64,000 bases of DNA. Source: Alphaproteobacteria bacterium. Its GTDB lineage: Bacteria; Pseudomonadota; Alphaproteobacteria; CASFRQ01; SAAU01. Numbering within the stretch: position 1 is the first letter of the stretch; every line of letters starts with the position of its first letter. Positions 1 through 8,246 of the stretch are shown in pieces. Location: assembly GCA_009929265.1 (NCBI GenBank), contig SAAU01000006.1:19207-83206 (forward strand), read 5' to 3'. The position numbers were made by a program, and so were the translations under genes. Under the pieces are notes generated by a model that had not been told where the DNA came from, made no database searches, and saw only the letters and a list, made by a program, of their open reading frames with translations.

Positions 1-917
1 ATAAATATTGGTTGACGGCCTTTATATATAATCAAGGGGCTTTCAAGACAGAATTTTCCTATGATAAAGAGCAAAAAGCTTATGATGCAACGTTTTCCTC
101 TGACTCTGTGGTGCTTCAACCTGATGAGATTAAAACATTCAAAACTCATTTCTTTGCAGGGCCAAAAGAGATTGATTTGTTAACGTATTATCAAAAAACC
201 TTTGGGGTGGAACGCTTTGATTTGGGGATTGATTTTGGCTGGTATTACTTTATTACAAAGCCTTTCCTCTTTACGCTGGAGTGGATTTATCGCTTTGTCG
301 GAAATATGGGAATTTCAATTTTAATTTTTGCTTTTTTGATTCGCCTTTTGATGTTCCCAGTGGCGTCAAAGTCTTTTGAAAGTATGGCAAAGATGAAGAA
401 GCTTCAACCTAAGATTAAAGCCCTTCAAACGCGCTATAAAGATGATAAAATGCGCCTTAATCAAGAAATGATGCTTTTATATCAGAAAGAAAAAGTAAAT
501 CCGGCGTCAGGATGTCTTCCGATGTTGATTCAAATTCCGATTTTCTTTTCTTTATATAAAGTGCTGAGTGTTTCAATTCAAATGCGTCATGCAAAATTCT
601 TTGGCTGGATTAAGGATTTGTCCGCTCCAGATATGAGCTCTGTCTTTACCTTTGGCGGGCTTGTGCCTTGGCCAGTTCCTGCCTTTTTGGATATTGGGGT
701 GTGGCCGTTATTGATGGGCTTGACGATGCTTTTCCAACAAAAACTCAATCCGTCTTCTCCCAATAAAGATCAGGCTGCGGTTTTGAAATGGATGCCGATT
801 TTGTTTATGTTTATGTTTGGCAGAATGGCCTCAGGGCTTGTCATTTATTGGACGTGGAGCAATTTATTATCAATCCTACAACAAAGCTATATCATGAAAA
901 AATACGGGGAAAAGTAA
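1..917 (+). CDS. yidC: Membrane protein insertase YidC, 3' part (partial)
   Basis: Partial gene: the reading frame is open from base 3 with no start inside the window, so the 5' end lies upstream. The first ~75 residues are the end of the periplasmic beta-sandwich domain; the rest is the conserved Oxa1/YidC core. It has a first core helix after FVGNMGIS, the conserved FPVASKSFESMAKM segment, a basic coiled cytoplasmic loop (KKLQPKIKALQTRYKDD), and the SGCLPMLIQIPIFFSLYKV helix typical of the family. YidC inserts and folds inner-membrane proteins with or without SecYEG. The stop codon is immediately followed by the ATG of engB (0 bp gap), so the two are co-transcribed, an arrangement common in alphaproteobacteria. 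Confidence 0.95.
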   Translation, partial: KYWLTAFIYNQGAFKTEFSYDKEQKAYDATFSSDSVVLQPDEIKTFKTHFFAGPKEIDLLTYYQKTFGVERFDLGIDFGWYYFITKPFLFTLEWIYRFVGNMGISILIFAFLIRLLMFPVASKSFESMAKMKKLQPKIKALQTRYKDDKMRLNQEMMLLYQKEKVNPASGCLPMLIQIPIFFSLYKVLSVSIQMRHAKFFGWIKDLSAPDMSSVFTFGGLVPWPVPAFLDIGVWPLLMGLTMLFQQKLNPSSPNKDQAAVLKWMPILFMFMFGRMASGLVIYWTWSNLLSILQQSYIMKKYGEK

Positions 918-1547
918 ATGGTAGATGTCACAAACGCGCAAGTAAAAACTCTTTTTTCAGCAGAATGCACCTTTGTTAAAGGGGTTGTTGATGTGGAAGG
1001 GTTCCCAAAACCCTTCTTAAATGAAGTGGCTTTTATTGGGCGATCCAATGTTGGAAAATCCTCCCTTATCAATGCGTTGGTAGGTAAAAGAGGCCTTGCG
1101 AGAACCTCAAATACGCCGGGCAGAACGCAGGAAATTAACTTTTTTAATTTAGGGGAAAAGATTTTACTTGTGGATTTACCAGGGTATGGCTATGCGAAAG
1201 CCCCTCAAAAAAAAGTAGGGGAGTGGAATGCTTTTATCTTTGCGTATTTGAAAGGGCGGGTGCCGTTAAGGCGAGCCTTCCTCCTTATCGACTCTAGACA
1301 TGGGGTTTTGAAAAAGGACGAGGAAGCCATGGACGTTCTTGATAAATCAGCCGTCCCCTATCAAATGATTTTAACAAAAGTAGATAAAATTAAAGAAAGT
1401 CATTTGGCAAAAATAAGGGTCTCTGTTGAAGCCTTAAAATCAAAGCATCCCGCCCTTTTTCCAGAAATCTTGGCCACAAGCTCTGAAAAGAAGATTGGGC
1501 TAGAGGATGTCCGCCGCGAAATAGCCTTTTTATCAAAGTTAAAGTAA
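918..1547 (+). CDS. engB: Ribosome biogenesis GTPase EngB (YihA/YsxC)
   Basis: 209-residue GTPase of the TrmE-Era-EngA-YihA group needed for large ribosomal subunit assembly. Visible G motifs: G1 P-loop GRSNVGKSS, G2 TPGRTQ, G3 DLPGYGYA and G4 TKVDK, in the order and spacing of the family. Length is normal. It begins directly after the yidC stop, so translation is probably coupled. A separate promoter follows the gene, so the operon likely ends here. Confidence 0.95.
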   Translation: MVDVTNAQVKTLFSAECTFVKGVVDVEGFPKPFLNEVAFIGRSNVGKSSLINALVGKRGLARTSNTPGRTQEINFFNLGEKILLVDLPGYGYAKAPQKKVGEWNAFIFAYLKGRVPLRRAFLLIDSRHGVLKKDEEAMDVLDKSAVPYQMILTKVDKIKESHLAKIRVSVEALKSKHPALFPEILATSSEKKIGLEDVRREIAFLSKLK

Positions 1548-1550
1548 AAT

Positions 1551-1579
1551 TTGACAAAATAGTTTTTTAAGCGTAAAAT
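1551..1579 (+). promoter_or_regulatory. Sigma70-type promoter for the HD-domain gene
   Basis: A TTGACA -35 box at 1551-1556, 17 bp spacer and TAAAAT -10 box at 1574-1579. It lies in the gap after engB and 37 bp upstream of the next start codon, which has a GGAG ribosome binding site. Confidence 0.7.
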
Positions 1580-1615
1580 ATTTCTAGTTTTTTCACATAA
1601 CTTACGGAGAGAAAG

Positions 1616-2590
1616 ATGAAAAAAGGAAGCTATTTTATTGAATTGGCTAAGATTTTTAAAATCCAAGAGATTTATAGTGGGGCCTATAAAGAAATGAATA
1701 AAGAGTGGTTATGGGCCAAATATTTTCATACTTTGAAAGTGGTTGAAACCGGTCTTGATATCATTTCTGAAACAGATAATTTTAAGGATGTTTCCGAAAA
1801 AGAATATGAAGCCATGACAAATGCACTTCTCATGCACGATTTTGCCCGCTCTCATGAAAAAAGGGAAGACGGAACAATCGCTTTTAAGTTCCATGGCGCA
1901 GAAGGGATGCAAATGGCGAAAGAGTCTTATGATATTCATGACCCTCTTGTTTTGGCTCCAATTCTTATCCATGATCAAATGACACGAAACTTTATCGACT
2001 TAGGTGATGAGGATTTGAAAAAAGACCCTCAATACACTGTGTTGCGTCCAGAGCTTCAAAAAAGCATTTGGGAAGTTCGGGCGTCTTATCAAGCCCTTTC
2101 TCCAAAAGATAAAAAAAGAGTGGATGACACCTGTGCTTTAGTTAAAGATGCAGATACTTTGGGAAATATGAAGGATTACGAAATTATGTTCCCGTTGACA
2201 AAAGAGCCAAAAACGCCGGAAATTTCTCCAAAAGTTTGGGACGCTGTGCGCAGTGGGGAATATGTGAATTATGGCGAGATAAAATCTTTGCCAGATAGAG
2301 CGTTGGCTTATTTTGCTTGGGCCTTTAAGTTTTCTTTCTCTTCAACGATTCGTGTGGCCATGGAAAAAGACTTGTTTAATAAGATGAAAAATCATGTTGT
2401 CAAAGAAGTGCGCGAAGCTCAAAAAGAGATACCTCAACTTGATGAAAAGTTGGAAAAATTGGAAGGCAGCTTTGATTCCATTATTCATTCAATTGAAAAG
2501 AAAAAAGAGCTTTTGGAAAGAAAAGAGGAAAAAGCCCCTAAAGAGGTCAATCTTCTTGATGTTAAATTAAAAGAAAGAGCAGGACGATAA
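1616..2590 (+). CDS. HD-domain phosphohydrolase-like protein
   Basis: 324 residues, function not recognised beyond the fold. Residues ~35-200 carry the metal-binding pattern of an HD phosphohydrolase: H38, the H74-D75 doublet in LLMHDFARSH, H93, H119-D120 and D178 in VKDADTLG. HD proteins hydrolyse nucleotides or cyclic nucleotides; the substrate here cannot be told. Residues ~255-324 are Lys/Glu-rich and predicted coiled coil. The start has a good GGAG site and a consensus promoter upstream; the gene stands alone between engB and the tRNA pair. Confidence 0.7.
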   Translation: MKKGSYFIELAKIFKIQEIYSGAYKEMNKEWLWAKYFHTLKVVETGLDIISETDNFKDVSEKEYEAMTNALLMHDFARSHEKREDGTIAFKFHGAEGMQMAKESYDIHDPLVLAPILIHDQMTRNFIDLGDEDLKKDPQYTVLRPELQKSIWEVRASYQALSPKDKKRVDDTCALVKDADTLGNMKDYEIMFPLTKEPKTPEISPKVWDAVRSGEYVNYGEIKSLPDRALAYFAWAFKFSFSSTIRVAMEKDLFNKMKNHVVKEVREAQKEIPQLDEKLEKLEGSFDSIIHSIEKKKELLERKEEKAPKEVNLLDVKLKERAGR

Positions 2591-2645
2591 TTCGAATGGG
2601 GGCTTCTTTTTTTGAAAGAAAAAGTAAAAAAAGCAAAAAAAGGGG

Positions 2646-2673
2646 TTGATTTTTTCTTAGAGTTTGATATAAG
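2646..2673 (+). promoter_or_regulatory. Probable promoter of the tRNA-Arg/tRNA-Gln pair
   Basis: TTGATT at 2646-2651, 16 bp spacer, TATAAG at 2668-2673, ending 13 bp before the mature tRNA-Arg. Confidence 0.5.
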
Positions 2674-2686
2674 AACACTACCGCTA

Positions 2687-2763
2687 GCGCTTGTAGCTCA
2701 GCTGGATAGAGTGTCGCCCTCCGAAGGCGAAGGTCGTGAGTTCGAATCTCGCCAAGCGCACCA
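2687..2763 (+). tRNA. tRNA-Arg (anticodon CCG)
   Basis: Full cloverleaf with 7-bp acceptor stem GCGCTTG/CAAGCGC, D arm TAGCTCAGCTGG, anticodon stem TCGCC/GGCGA around loop CTCCGAA (anticodon CCG, reads CGG), T arm with GTTCGAATC, discriminator A and encoded CCA. Followed after 27 bp by a second tRNA. Confidence 0.97.
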
Positions 2764-2790
2764 AAAGCTGAGAAACTAAAGTGGTAGAAA

Positions 2791-2865
2791 TGGGACGTCG
2801 CCAAGTGGTAAGGCAACGGGTTTTGATCTCGTCATTCGTTGGTTCGAATCCAGCCGTCCCAGCCA
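2791..2865 (+). tRNA. tRNA-Gln (anticodon TTG)
   Basis: Acceptor stem TGGGACG/CGTCCCA, discriminator G and encoded CCA. The anticodon loop TTTTGAT gives TTG (Gln), and the T loop is GGTTCGAATCC. Shares a transcript with the preceding tRNA-Arg; a terminator follows within 12 bp. Confidence 0.97.
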
Positions 2866-2876
2866 ATATAAAAAGA

Positions 2877-2903
2877 CTGTTGATTATTCAACAGCCTTTT
2901 TTT
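2877..2903 (+). terminator. Rho-independent terminator of the tRNA pair
   Basis: 7-bp stem CTGTTGA/TCAACAG with loop TTAT, followed by CC and a seven-T run. Confidence 0.8.
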
Positions 2904-2966
2904 ATGCTTGAATAAAAAAGCTTAAAAAAGTATTCTTTTCTAAAATATAACTTTAATGAGAGAATT

Positions 2967-3090
2967 ATGAAAAATATTGGGTGCTTTTGGAGGTATGTTA
3001 TCTCTTCCTTATGTTAAAAATGATAAACATAATTATAAAATTATTGAAGATCTTATGAATAAAGTTGAGGAAATACAAGAAATAAAATAA
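2967..3090 (+). pseudogene. Possible frameshifted small ORF
   Basis: ATG at 2967 opens a short frame (MKNIG...) that dies quickly. Reading one base later after the fourth codon gives a continuous sensible peptide (GAFGGMLSLPY...IIEDLMNKVEEIQEIK) to the stop at 3088-3090. The two parts together would encode about 41 residues. No ribosome binding site of note precedes it, and no homology can be claimed. It may be a decayed gene or chance. Confidence 0.25.
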
Positions 3091-3102
3091 AGGAGAAAAG
3101 CG

Positions 3103-3471
3103 ATGTTGAGACGTATTTGTATAATTGGGGTGTTGGGATGTCTTTTAGGGGCATGTTCTTTCCTTAATTTTTCGGACGAGTATATTCAAGTCGCAACTTC
3201 TGAAGACGATGCTAAAATCTATATCAACTCAGTTTATGAAGGGCAGGGCTCGGCTAATGTTAAAGTCGTTCGGGATGAAGATGTGTCTATTCTTGTCAAG
3301 AAAAAAGGATTTCGTCCAGAGACAAGAGAGATTTCAAGGAAATTAAGCTCTGTTGGTTTTGTGGATCTTTTAGGGGGTGCGATTATCGTGCTTCCTCTTT
3401 TCGGGTTGCTTTCTTCTGGCGCATGGGAACCAGAACAAAATAATATTTCAATTATTTTAGAGAAGGAATAG
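3103..3471 (+). CDS. Small lipoprotein with PEGA-like domain
   Basis: 122 residues. The N-terminus is a lipoprotein signal peptide with lipobox LLGAC, cleavage before C18. The following segment (VATSEDDAKIYINSVYEGQG then VRDEDVSILVKKKGF) has the pattern of a PEGA-type surface beta domain: small-residue turn, 'G' repeats and KKKGF. A hydrophobic stretch GGAIIVLPLFGLLSSG near residues 90-106 could be membrane-associated. Start chosen from the strong AAAGGAG site 9 bp upstream. Exact function unknown. Confidence 0.65.
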   Translation: MLRRICIIGVLGCLLGACSFLNFSDEYIQVATSEDDAKIYINSVYEGQGSANVKVVRDEDVSILVKKKGFRPETREISRKLSSVGFVDLLGGAIIVLPLFGLLSSGAWEPEQNNISIILEKE

Positions 3472-3490
3472 CGGGCTTTCTAAATATTTT

Positions 3491-4054
3491 CTAAACGAGG
3501 GGATAGCCGTATTTATTTTCTTTGATATCGCCCTTAAAGCAAGGGAGGATAAATTTCCAAACAAGGGTTAAAACAAAGAAAAGTCCGAAGCCAATTTTTA
3601 AGAAGAAAACAAAATTTTCCTCTCCTTGAAAAATAGGAAAGGACGCAATAAAAGCTATAAAGTAAAGAAATGGCAAAAACGCAAACCAAGCATTCTTTCC
3701 TAAATCATGATAGCGCCTGACATAAACCCCAAGCGCTGGTAAAAGGCTGAATAAGACGAAAAGCCCCGAAAAGAAGGGAGGAATATAAAGAAGTCCTTCA
3801 ATCATGCCGAGCCCCATATAAATAATAAAATAAATAAGGGCAAAAGACCAATATTCCATACGTGGCGCCCGTCCTTTAAAAGAGAGATACTTTGACGTCA
3901 TACATTCTTTATATTTCAAAAAGATTTTTTTAAAAAAAGATTTTGCTGAATATTTTTCCAAGATAATATCTTTTTGTTTTTGAAATTCGTCACTGGTTAA
4001 AATTCCCTTAGACTCAAGTGTTGCCAGTTTTTCAAGATCATCAAATTTTGACAT
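3491..4054 (-). CDS. DUF805 membrane protein with N-terminal SHOCT-like motif
   Basis: 187 residues. Residues 4-33 (DDLEKLATLESKGILTSDEF) match the SHOCT short helical motif often fused to membrane proteins. Residues ~45-187 form a DUF805 domain: FKGRAPRMEYWSF, four hydrophobic helices, and the conserved VRRYHDLGKNAWFAFLPF. DUF805 proteins are inner-membrane proteins of unknown role. A GGGAGAGAG site precedes the ATG. Convergent with the lipoprotein gene before it. Confidence 0.85.
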   Translation of the reverse strand: MSKFDDLEKLATLESKGILTSDEFQKQKDIILEKYSAKSFFKKIFLKYKECMTSKYLSFKGRAPRMEYWSFALIYFIIYMGLGMIEGLLYIPPFFSGLFVLFSLLPALGVYVRRYHDLGKNAWFAFLPFLYFIAFIASFPIFQGEENFVFFLKIGFGLFFVLTLVWKFILPCFKGDIKENKYGYPLV

Positions 4055-4131
4055 AACTCTCTCCCTTTTTGTTAGATACTTTTACAGTTTAGGACAAAAA
4101 TAGCCTGTTGTAAATTATAAAATAATTGGGA

Positions 4132-4371
4132 TTATTTTTCGCCTTGAGCTTTTTGGATGATTTCTTTTAGATCCACCTCAAGACAAGAGGCTATCATTAA
4201 AAGGGTGCGCAGCGTTGGAGAGTTTTTCTTTTTCGCCAAAAGTGTAATTGCTGTTCGGCTGAGCCCCGTTTCTTTGGAAATTTGGAGCTTTGTTATTTTT
4301 TGCGAAATTCTCTTTTCTTCAAGAATTTCAACAACTTTTTCTACGATATGTTCTGCGTCTTTTCTTTTCAT
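4132..4371 (-). CDS. Small XRE-type DNA-binding protein
   Basis: 79 residues. The helix-turn-helix spans about residues 22-72: ITKLQISKETGLSRTAITLL followed by SPTLRTLLMIASCLEVDLKEII, the typical Cro/CI family end. No partner toxin or antitoxin gene is adjacent, so it is more likely an orphan regulator. The next gene on its strand is the DUF805 gene 77 bp downstream, a possible partner. Confidence 0.8.
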   Translation of the reverse strand: MKRKDAEHIVEKVVEILEEKRISQKITKLQISKETGLSRTAITLLAKKKNSPTLRTLLMIASCLEVDLKEIIQKAQGEK

Positions 4372-4479
4372 AAAAATAAGAATATCGGTTGACAGATTTA
4401 TTTAAATGTAATTATAAATTCATTTTAAGAGATGTAAAGGATAAAAACCGATAGTAAAATAAATCTTTGAAAAGGCATA

Positions 4480-4509
4480 AAAAAACCACCCATTTGAAAG
4501 GTGGTTTTT
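4480..4509 (-). terminator. Terminator of tRNA-Glu (possibly bidirectional)
   Basis: Perfect stem AAAACCACC/GGTGGTTTT around a 9-nt loop, with A and T runs on either side, directly downstream of the tRNA-Glu on the minus strand. Confidence 0.8.
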
Positions 4510-4511
4510 AT

Positions 4512-4587
4512 TGGCGACCCTAGTGGGAGTCGAACCCGCGTTACCGCCGTGAAAGGGCGATGTCCTAGGCCTCTAGACGATAGGGTC
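4512..4587 (-). tRNA. tRNA-Glu (anticodon TTC)
   Basis: On the minus strand: acceptor GACCCTA/TAGGGTC, discriminator G and encoded CCA. Anticodon loop CTTTCAC gives TTC (Glu); T arm GCGGGTTCGACTCCC. Confidence 0.97.
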
Positions 4588-4648
4588 TCAAAAGTCTGTG
4601 TGCTAACTTATACTGAAAAGCGGATTAGATTGCAAGCTTTTTTTTCAA

Positions 4649-6400
4649 TTATTCTGATATTTTTGCATCTTTTATTAAAAATTGAATAGTTTCCGTCCCT
4701 TTCCAAACATTTTTCTTCAAATGTCCTGCTATATCTAGGAGGAAATTGGCCTTGTTTTCCATAAGATTTTTCCCTAAAGGTGTGCCTTCTGCCCGAAAAG
4801 CAATTGCCGGAAGATAACCGCCATTATTCCCAATCAATCCGCAGCGAATATGCCCGTTTTTCAAAACGCAGGCATTTTTGATGGTGACACTTTTTAGGAT
4901 GAAATAAGGCTCTGGATTGCCTTCCCCAAAAGGTTCTAAATATTCCAATTCTTTAACCAAAGAGAGCGTAGCGCCCTTTACATTCAAAATATTGTCGTAA
5001 ACAAGTTCCGTGACGGATGGGGCTTTTTCGAATTTTTGAAGATAATCGTTTAAGAACGTCCTAAATTCGGGGAGTTTTTCTTCCTTTAAGGAAAAGCCCG
5101 CTGCCATAGGGTGTCCGCCCCCGCGAGTTAAGATGCCTCGTTCTAAGGCCGTCATAATGGTTTCGCCAATATCCACTCCAGCAATAGAGCGGGAAGAACC
5201 TTTACATTCCCCTTCATCAATACTGACCACAAAAACAGGAAGGCTATAGCGTTCCTTTAAGCGTCCAGCTAAAATCCCAATGACGCCTTGGTGCCAGCCT
5301 TTTTGTGCCAAAAGCAAGAAGGACGGATTTTCTTTCAGTTGCTCTTCGGCTTGATTAAGGGCTTCATTCATAGAAAAAGCTTCTAGATTTTTTCGCTCTA
5401 CATTATGTTCTTTTAAATGTTCAATGACTTGTTCGGCCGAAACAGTGTCTTTTGAAGAAAGCAGATTCATGGCCAAACTTGATTTCCCAACACGACCGCC
5501 TGCGTTTAAAAGAGGGCCAAAAATATATCCCAAATGATACGAGGAAAGAGGTGGGGTAATGTCAAAAGTATCAATGAGCGAGGCAATACCAATATTTTCA
5601 CGCCGCTCCATTTGTTGGAGGCCTTTTTTCACATAGAGGCGGTTCACCCCTTCAAGTTTAACCACATCGCAGATAGTTCCAAGGGCAACAAGATCCAAAT
5701 ACCGCCGTAAATCAGGCGCCTTTTTGTCTTTATAAAACCCTTGTTCTTTTAATAAGCGATTAACTTCCACAACAAACAAAAAACAGACTCCACAGGCGGC
5801 CATAAACCGACACGGATGCGTGACATCTTCGTCTAAACGCTTTGGGTTGACAACGGCATAAGCCTCTGGCAAATGAAGATCTGGTTCATGATGATCAATG
5901 ACGATAATATCAAGTCCAAGTTCTTTTCCTTTTGAAATCGGATCAAAAGACGTTGTGCCGCAATCAACCGTTAAGACCAGTTTTACCCCTTCTTTTTGAA
6001 AACGCTTCATTTCTGCGGCATTCGGGCCATAGCCGTCTTCACGTTCTGGGATAAAGGTTAAAACCTTAATACCAAGCTCTTCTAAAAAAAGCTTAATGAT
6101 AGAAGTTGAGGTCGCTCCATCGACATCATAATCGCCCATAATCCCAACAATATCATTGTCTTTAATGGCCTCAATAATGCGACAAGCTGCTTTCTTCATA
6201 TCCGTCAAAGTTTCAGGATCTGGAAGATTTTTTTGTAAAGACGGAGTTATAAATTCTGGAATTTTTTCAACAGCAATTTTTCTTGAGGCCAAAATGCGCG
6301 CCATTAAATCAGAATAATCATAGCGCCCCATAATAAAATTAACTGTTTTTTCATCAGCTTCGCGTAAAATCCATTTTAACCCAGAACAAGAAAGTGTCAT
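4649..6400 (-). CDS. recJ: Single-stranded-DNA-specific exonuclease RecJ
   Basis: 583 residues, usual length. A 5'-3' ssDNA exonuclease of the DHH phosphoesterase family, used in recombination and mismatch repair. Catalytic motifs in order: MGDYDVDGATSTS (motif I), LTVDCGT (II), IVIDHHEPD (III, the DHH), VALGTICDVV (IV), then the DHHA1 motif RGGGHPMAAGF and the C-terminal OB-like region. Starts 3 bp after the stop of the OmpA-like lipoprotein gene, so the two form an operon. The next feature downstream is tRNA-Glu on the same strand. Confidence 0.95.
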   Translation of the reverse strand: MTLSCSGLKWILREADEKTVNFIMGRYDYSDLMARILASRKIAVEKIPEFITPSLQKNLPDPETLTDMKKAACRIIEAIKDNDIVGIMGDYDVDGATSTSIIKLFLEELGIKVLTFIPEREDGYGPNAAEMKRFQKEGVKLVLTVDCGTTSFDPISKGKELGLDIIVIDHHEPDLHLPEAYAVVNPKRLDEDVTHPCRFMAACGVCFLFVVEVNRLLKEQGFYKDKKAPDLRRYLDLVALGTICDVVKLEGVNRLYVKKGLQQMERRENIGIASLIDTFDITPPLSSYHLGYIFGPLLNAGGRVGKSSLAMNLLSSKDTVSAEQVIEHLKEHNVERKNLEAFSMNEALNQAEEQLKENPSFLLLAQKGWHQGVIGILAGRLKERYSLPVFVVSIDEGECKGSSRSIAGVDIGETIMTALERGILTRGGGHPMAAGFSLKEEKLPEFRTFLNDYLQKFEKAPSVTELVYDNILNVKGATLSLVKELEYLEPFGEGNPEPYFILKSVTIKNACVLKNGHIRCGLIGNNGGYLPAIAFRAEGTPLGKNLMENKANFLLDIAGHLKKNVWKGTETIQFLIKDAKISE

Positions 6401-6403
6401 GGG

Positions 6404-7168
6404 CTAAAAATCCAAAATAATTCTGGTGAATCTGGAATTTAATGTGCCGGTCTTTTTTTGGACCTTTGAATAAATAAGGATGTCCTTTTCATTAACCCCT
6501 AAATCAATCAAAACTCGAGCAACTTTTTCGGCCCGTCTTAAGGCCAAATAAAGGTTCATTTTTTGGGTTTCTAAAGAGTCTTTATCCAAGCAAGAAGCAA
6601 ATCCATAAACCCGAATTTTGCGGGCCCCTAAGCGGAACATTTGCGCCACATTTTTTAAGGTTTGAATATCTTGTGCGCGTAAATTTGATTCGTAAAGCTT
6701 ATAGCCGATTTCTGCCCCAATAAAAGAATCGCTCATTTCTTCTTTAGGGGAAGATTCCATTGAATCTAAAGCCAAAAGAGTGTTTTCTTTAGGAGTGATT
6801 TTCTCCTCTGCTGAAGGCATATAAATATATTTTGGAGGCGGTAAAAATGTTTTGCTTTCCGTTTCAATGAGGGAGCCGTCAACGTCTGCCCCAATTGATT
6901 TTTCGGTTTGTTTATCAATAAGCCCGTAATCATTTTCGTCTTTTAAAGAGCCTTCCTCTTTCAAAATAACATGGCGGATAACTTTTTCGGTGATGGTCAC
7001 TGTTTTATCGTTATCCTCTAAAACCGTTTGATTGATTTTGTTGGTGACAATCCCTTCTGAAATTCCTTTTTCAACAGGGGAGGTGTCAGGCGTTATTTGA
7101 ACGTTTTTCGTTTGAGAACAAGCGCCCAAAAATCCCACTAAAAAAGCCAAAGTCAATAATCTTTTCAT
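6404..7168 (-). CDS. OmpA-family lipoprotein
   Basis: 254 residues. Signal peptide with lipobox FLGAC (C17), so the mature protein is lipid-anchored. Residues ~20-145 are a low-complexity, acidic linker. Residues ~150-254 have the OmpA C-terminal peptidoglycan-binding layout: beta strand, helix with TLKNVAQMF, the strand IRVYGFASCLDKD in place of the usual GHTD, a helix NLYLALRRAEKVARVLIDLGV, and a final strand SRFTRIILDF. The D and R positions used to bind mDAP are only partly kept, so binding is uncertain. An AAGGAG site precedes the start. Confidence 0.7.
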   Translation of the reverse strand: MKRLLTLAFLVGFLGACSQTKNVQITPDTSPVEKGISEGIVTNKINQTVLEDNDKTVTITEKVIRHVILKEEGSLKDENDYGLIDKQTEKSIGADVDGSLIETESKTFLPPPKYIYMPSAEEKITPKENTLLALDSMESSPKEEMSDSFIGAEIGYKLYESNLRAQDIQTLKNVAQMFRLGARKIRVYGFASCLDKDSLETQKMNLYLALRRAEKVARVLIDLGVNEKDILIYSKVQKKTGTLNSRFTRIILDF

Positions 7169-7233
7169 AAAAGTCTCCTTTTTCTAAGATTTACTTTGGC
7201 TTATTTTCATGAAAACTTCAAGAGAAAAAAAGT

Positions 7234-7704
7234 TTAATCTCTGATAACTTTTGAAAATTTATCTAAAAGCGCATTGACCATTTTTACTTCTGATCCCTCA
7301 TAAAAGCTGTGCGTGATATCTGTATATTCGTTGATAATGATTGGCGCATCTAAAGAAGGTTGAACAAAAAATTCGGATAAAGCAATTTGTAAAATACTTT
7401 TAAGGAGCACTTCCATTTTATCAAAATCCCATTCTTCGGAGAGAGCCGCTTTAATCATATTTTCCAAATCGTCTTTTTTATCTAAAGCCGTTTCGATAAG
7501 TTTGCTCATCAAAGCATCGTCTCTTTTATCCAAATCAACAGCAGTTTCAAAGTTTCCTGTTTCTTCAAGAAGAGTTTTTCCCATGCCTTCTGCCACAAAT
7601 TTTGTAATCAGCGCCTCTTTTGTCATGGGAGTAAAAGCGTTCATATAAAGGCATTGAATAGCCCCTAATCGAGCATTTGTATATTTTTGGGTCGTATTTT
7701 TCAT
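7234..7704 (-). CDS. nusB: Transcription antitermination factor NusB
   Basis: All-helical NusB, which binds boxA with NusE during rRNA antitermination. ARLGAIQCLYMN at the N-terminus and DAPIIINEYTDITHSF plus the terminal helix VKMVNALLDKFSK are family hallmarks. The open frame extends 27 codons further upstream, but ATG 7704 is preferred: it overlaps the nrdR stop as ATGA (7701-7704) and the peptide starts MKNTTQKYTNARLG like other NusB proteins. About 156 residues. Confidence 0.9.
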   Translation of the reverse strand: MKNTTQKYTNARLGAIQCLYMNAFTPMTKEALITKFVAEGMGKTLLEETGNFETAVDLDKRDDALMSKLIETALDKKDDLENMIKAALSEEWDFDKMEVLLKSILQIALSEFFVQPSLDAPIIINEYTDITHSFYEGSEVKMVNALLDKFSKVIRD

Positions 7705-8231
7705 TTTTGTATTCTTTCTTTCTTCTCTTCTGTCAAATCCAATTCGGGTTCCACTTCTTGAGAGAATTCTTTTTTCTCTTTCCATTTAATAAGATGGGAA
7801 AGGAATCCTTGAAAATCATTCATTTGTTCAAAATTTTTGTAAACAGAGGCATAGCGGATATAGGCAATAATGTCAAGCTCTAAAAGGCTATCCATGACAA
7901 GATCGCCAAGCTTAAAAGACGGAAAAGAAGTTTCCCCGGAAAGTTCTAATTGGCGTTGAATGCCAGAGACAATGCGTTCTAAGCGTTCCTCTTCAAACGG
8001 GCGTTTATGTAGTGCAATTTTTAAGGACCGTTTCATTTTTTCTCTGTCAAAAGGCTCTTCTGTACCGTCTTTTTTAACGACAAGCATATCTTTTAAGATA
8101 ATCCGTTCAGCCGTTGAAAAACGAGATCCACATTCAGGGCACAGGCGGCGCCGTCTTATCAAGGTGCCATCTTCAGAGGTTCTTGAATCTTTAACTTGAG
8201 TTTCTTCAAATCCGCAAAAAGGACATTTCAT
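7701..8231 (-). CDS. nrdR: Transcriptional repressor NrdR
   Basis: 176 residues. The N-terminal zinc ribbon is complete (C3-x2-C6 and C31-x2-C34, with RRRRLCPECGSRF). It is followed by an ATP-cone domain beginning VVKKDGTEEPFDREK. NrdR senses ATP/dATP and represses ribonucleotide reductase genes by binding NrdR boxes. The protein is slightly longer than the usual ~150, with an extra charged tail. Overlaps nusB by 4 bp and follows glyA at 15 bp, a glyA-nrdR-nusB order frequent in proteobacteria. Confidence 0.95.
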   Translation of the reverse strand: MKCPFCGFEETQVKDSRTSEDGTLIRRRRLCPECGSRFSTAERIILKDMLVVKKDGTEEPFDREKMKRSLKIALHKRPFEEERLERIVSGIQRQLELSGETSFPSFKLGDLVMDSLLELDIIAYIRYASVYKNFEQMNDFQGFLSHLIKWKEKKEFSQEVEPELDLTEEKKERIQK

Positions 8232-8246
8232 AAAGATTTCCTTGGG

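Noticed and set aside
2562..2866. Minus-strand frames over the tRNA-Arg/Gln pair
   Set aside because: They are antisense translations of tRNA genes (for example FELTTFAFGG), a common artefact.
4501..4689. 62-codon frame over tRNA-Glu
   Set aside because: Overlaps tRNA-Glu antisense and the recJ end; not a gene.
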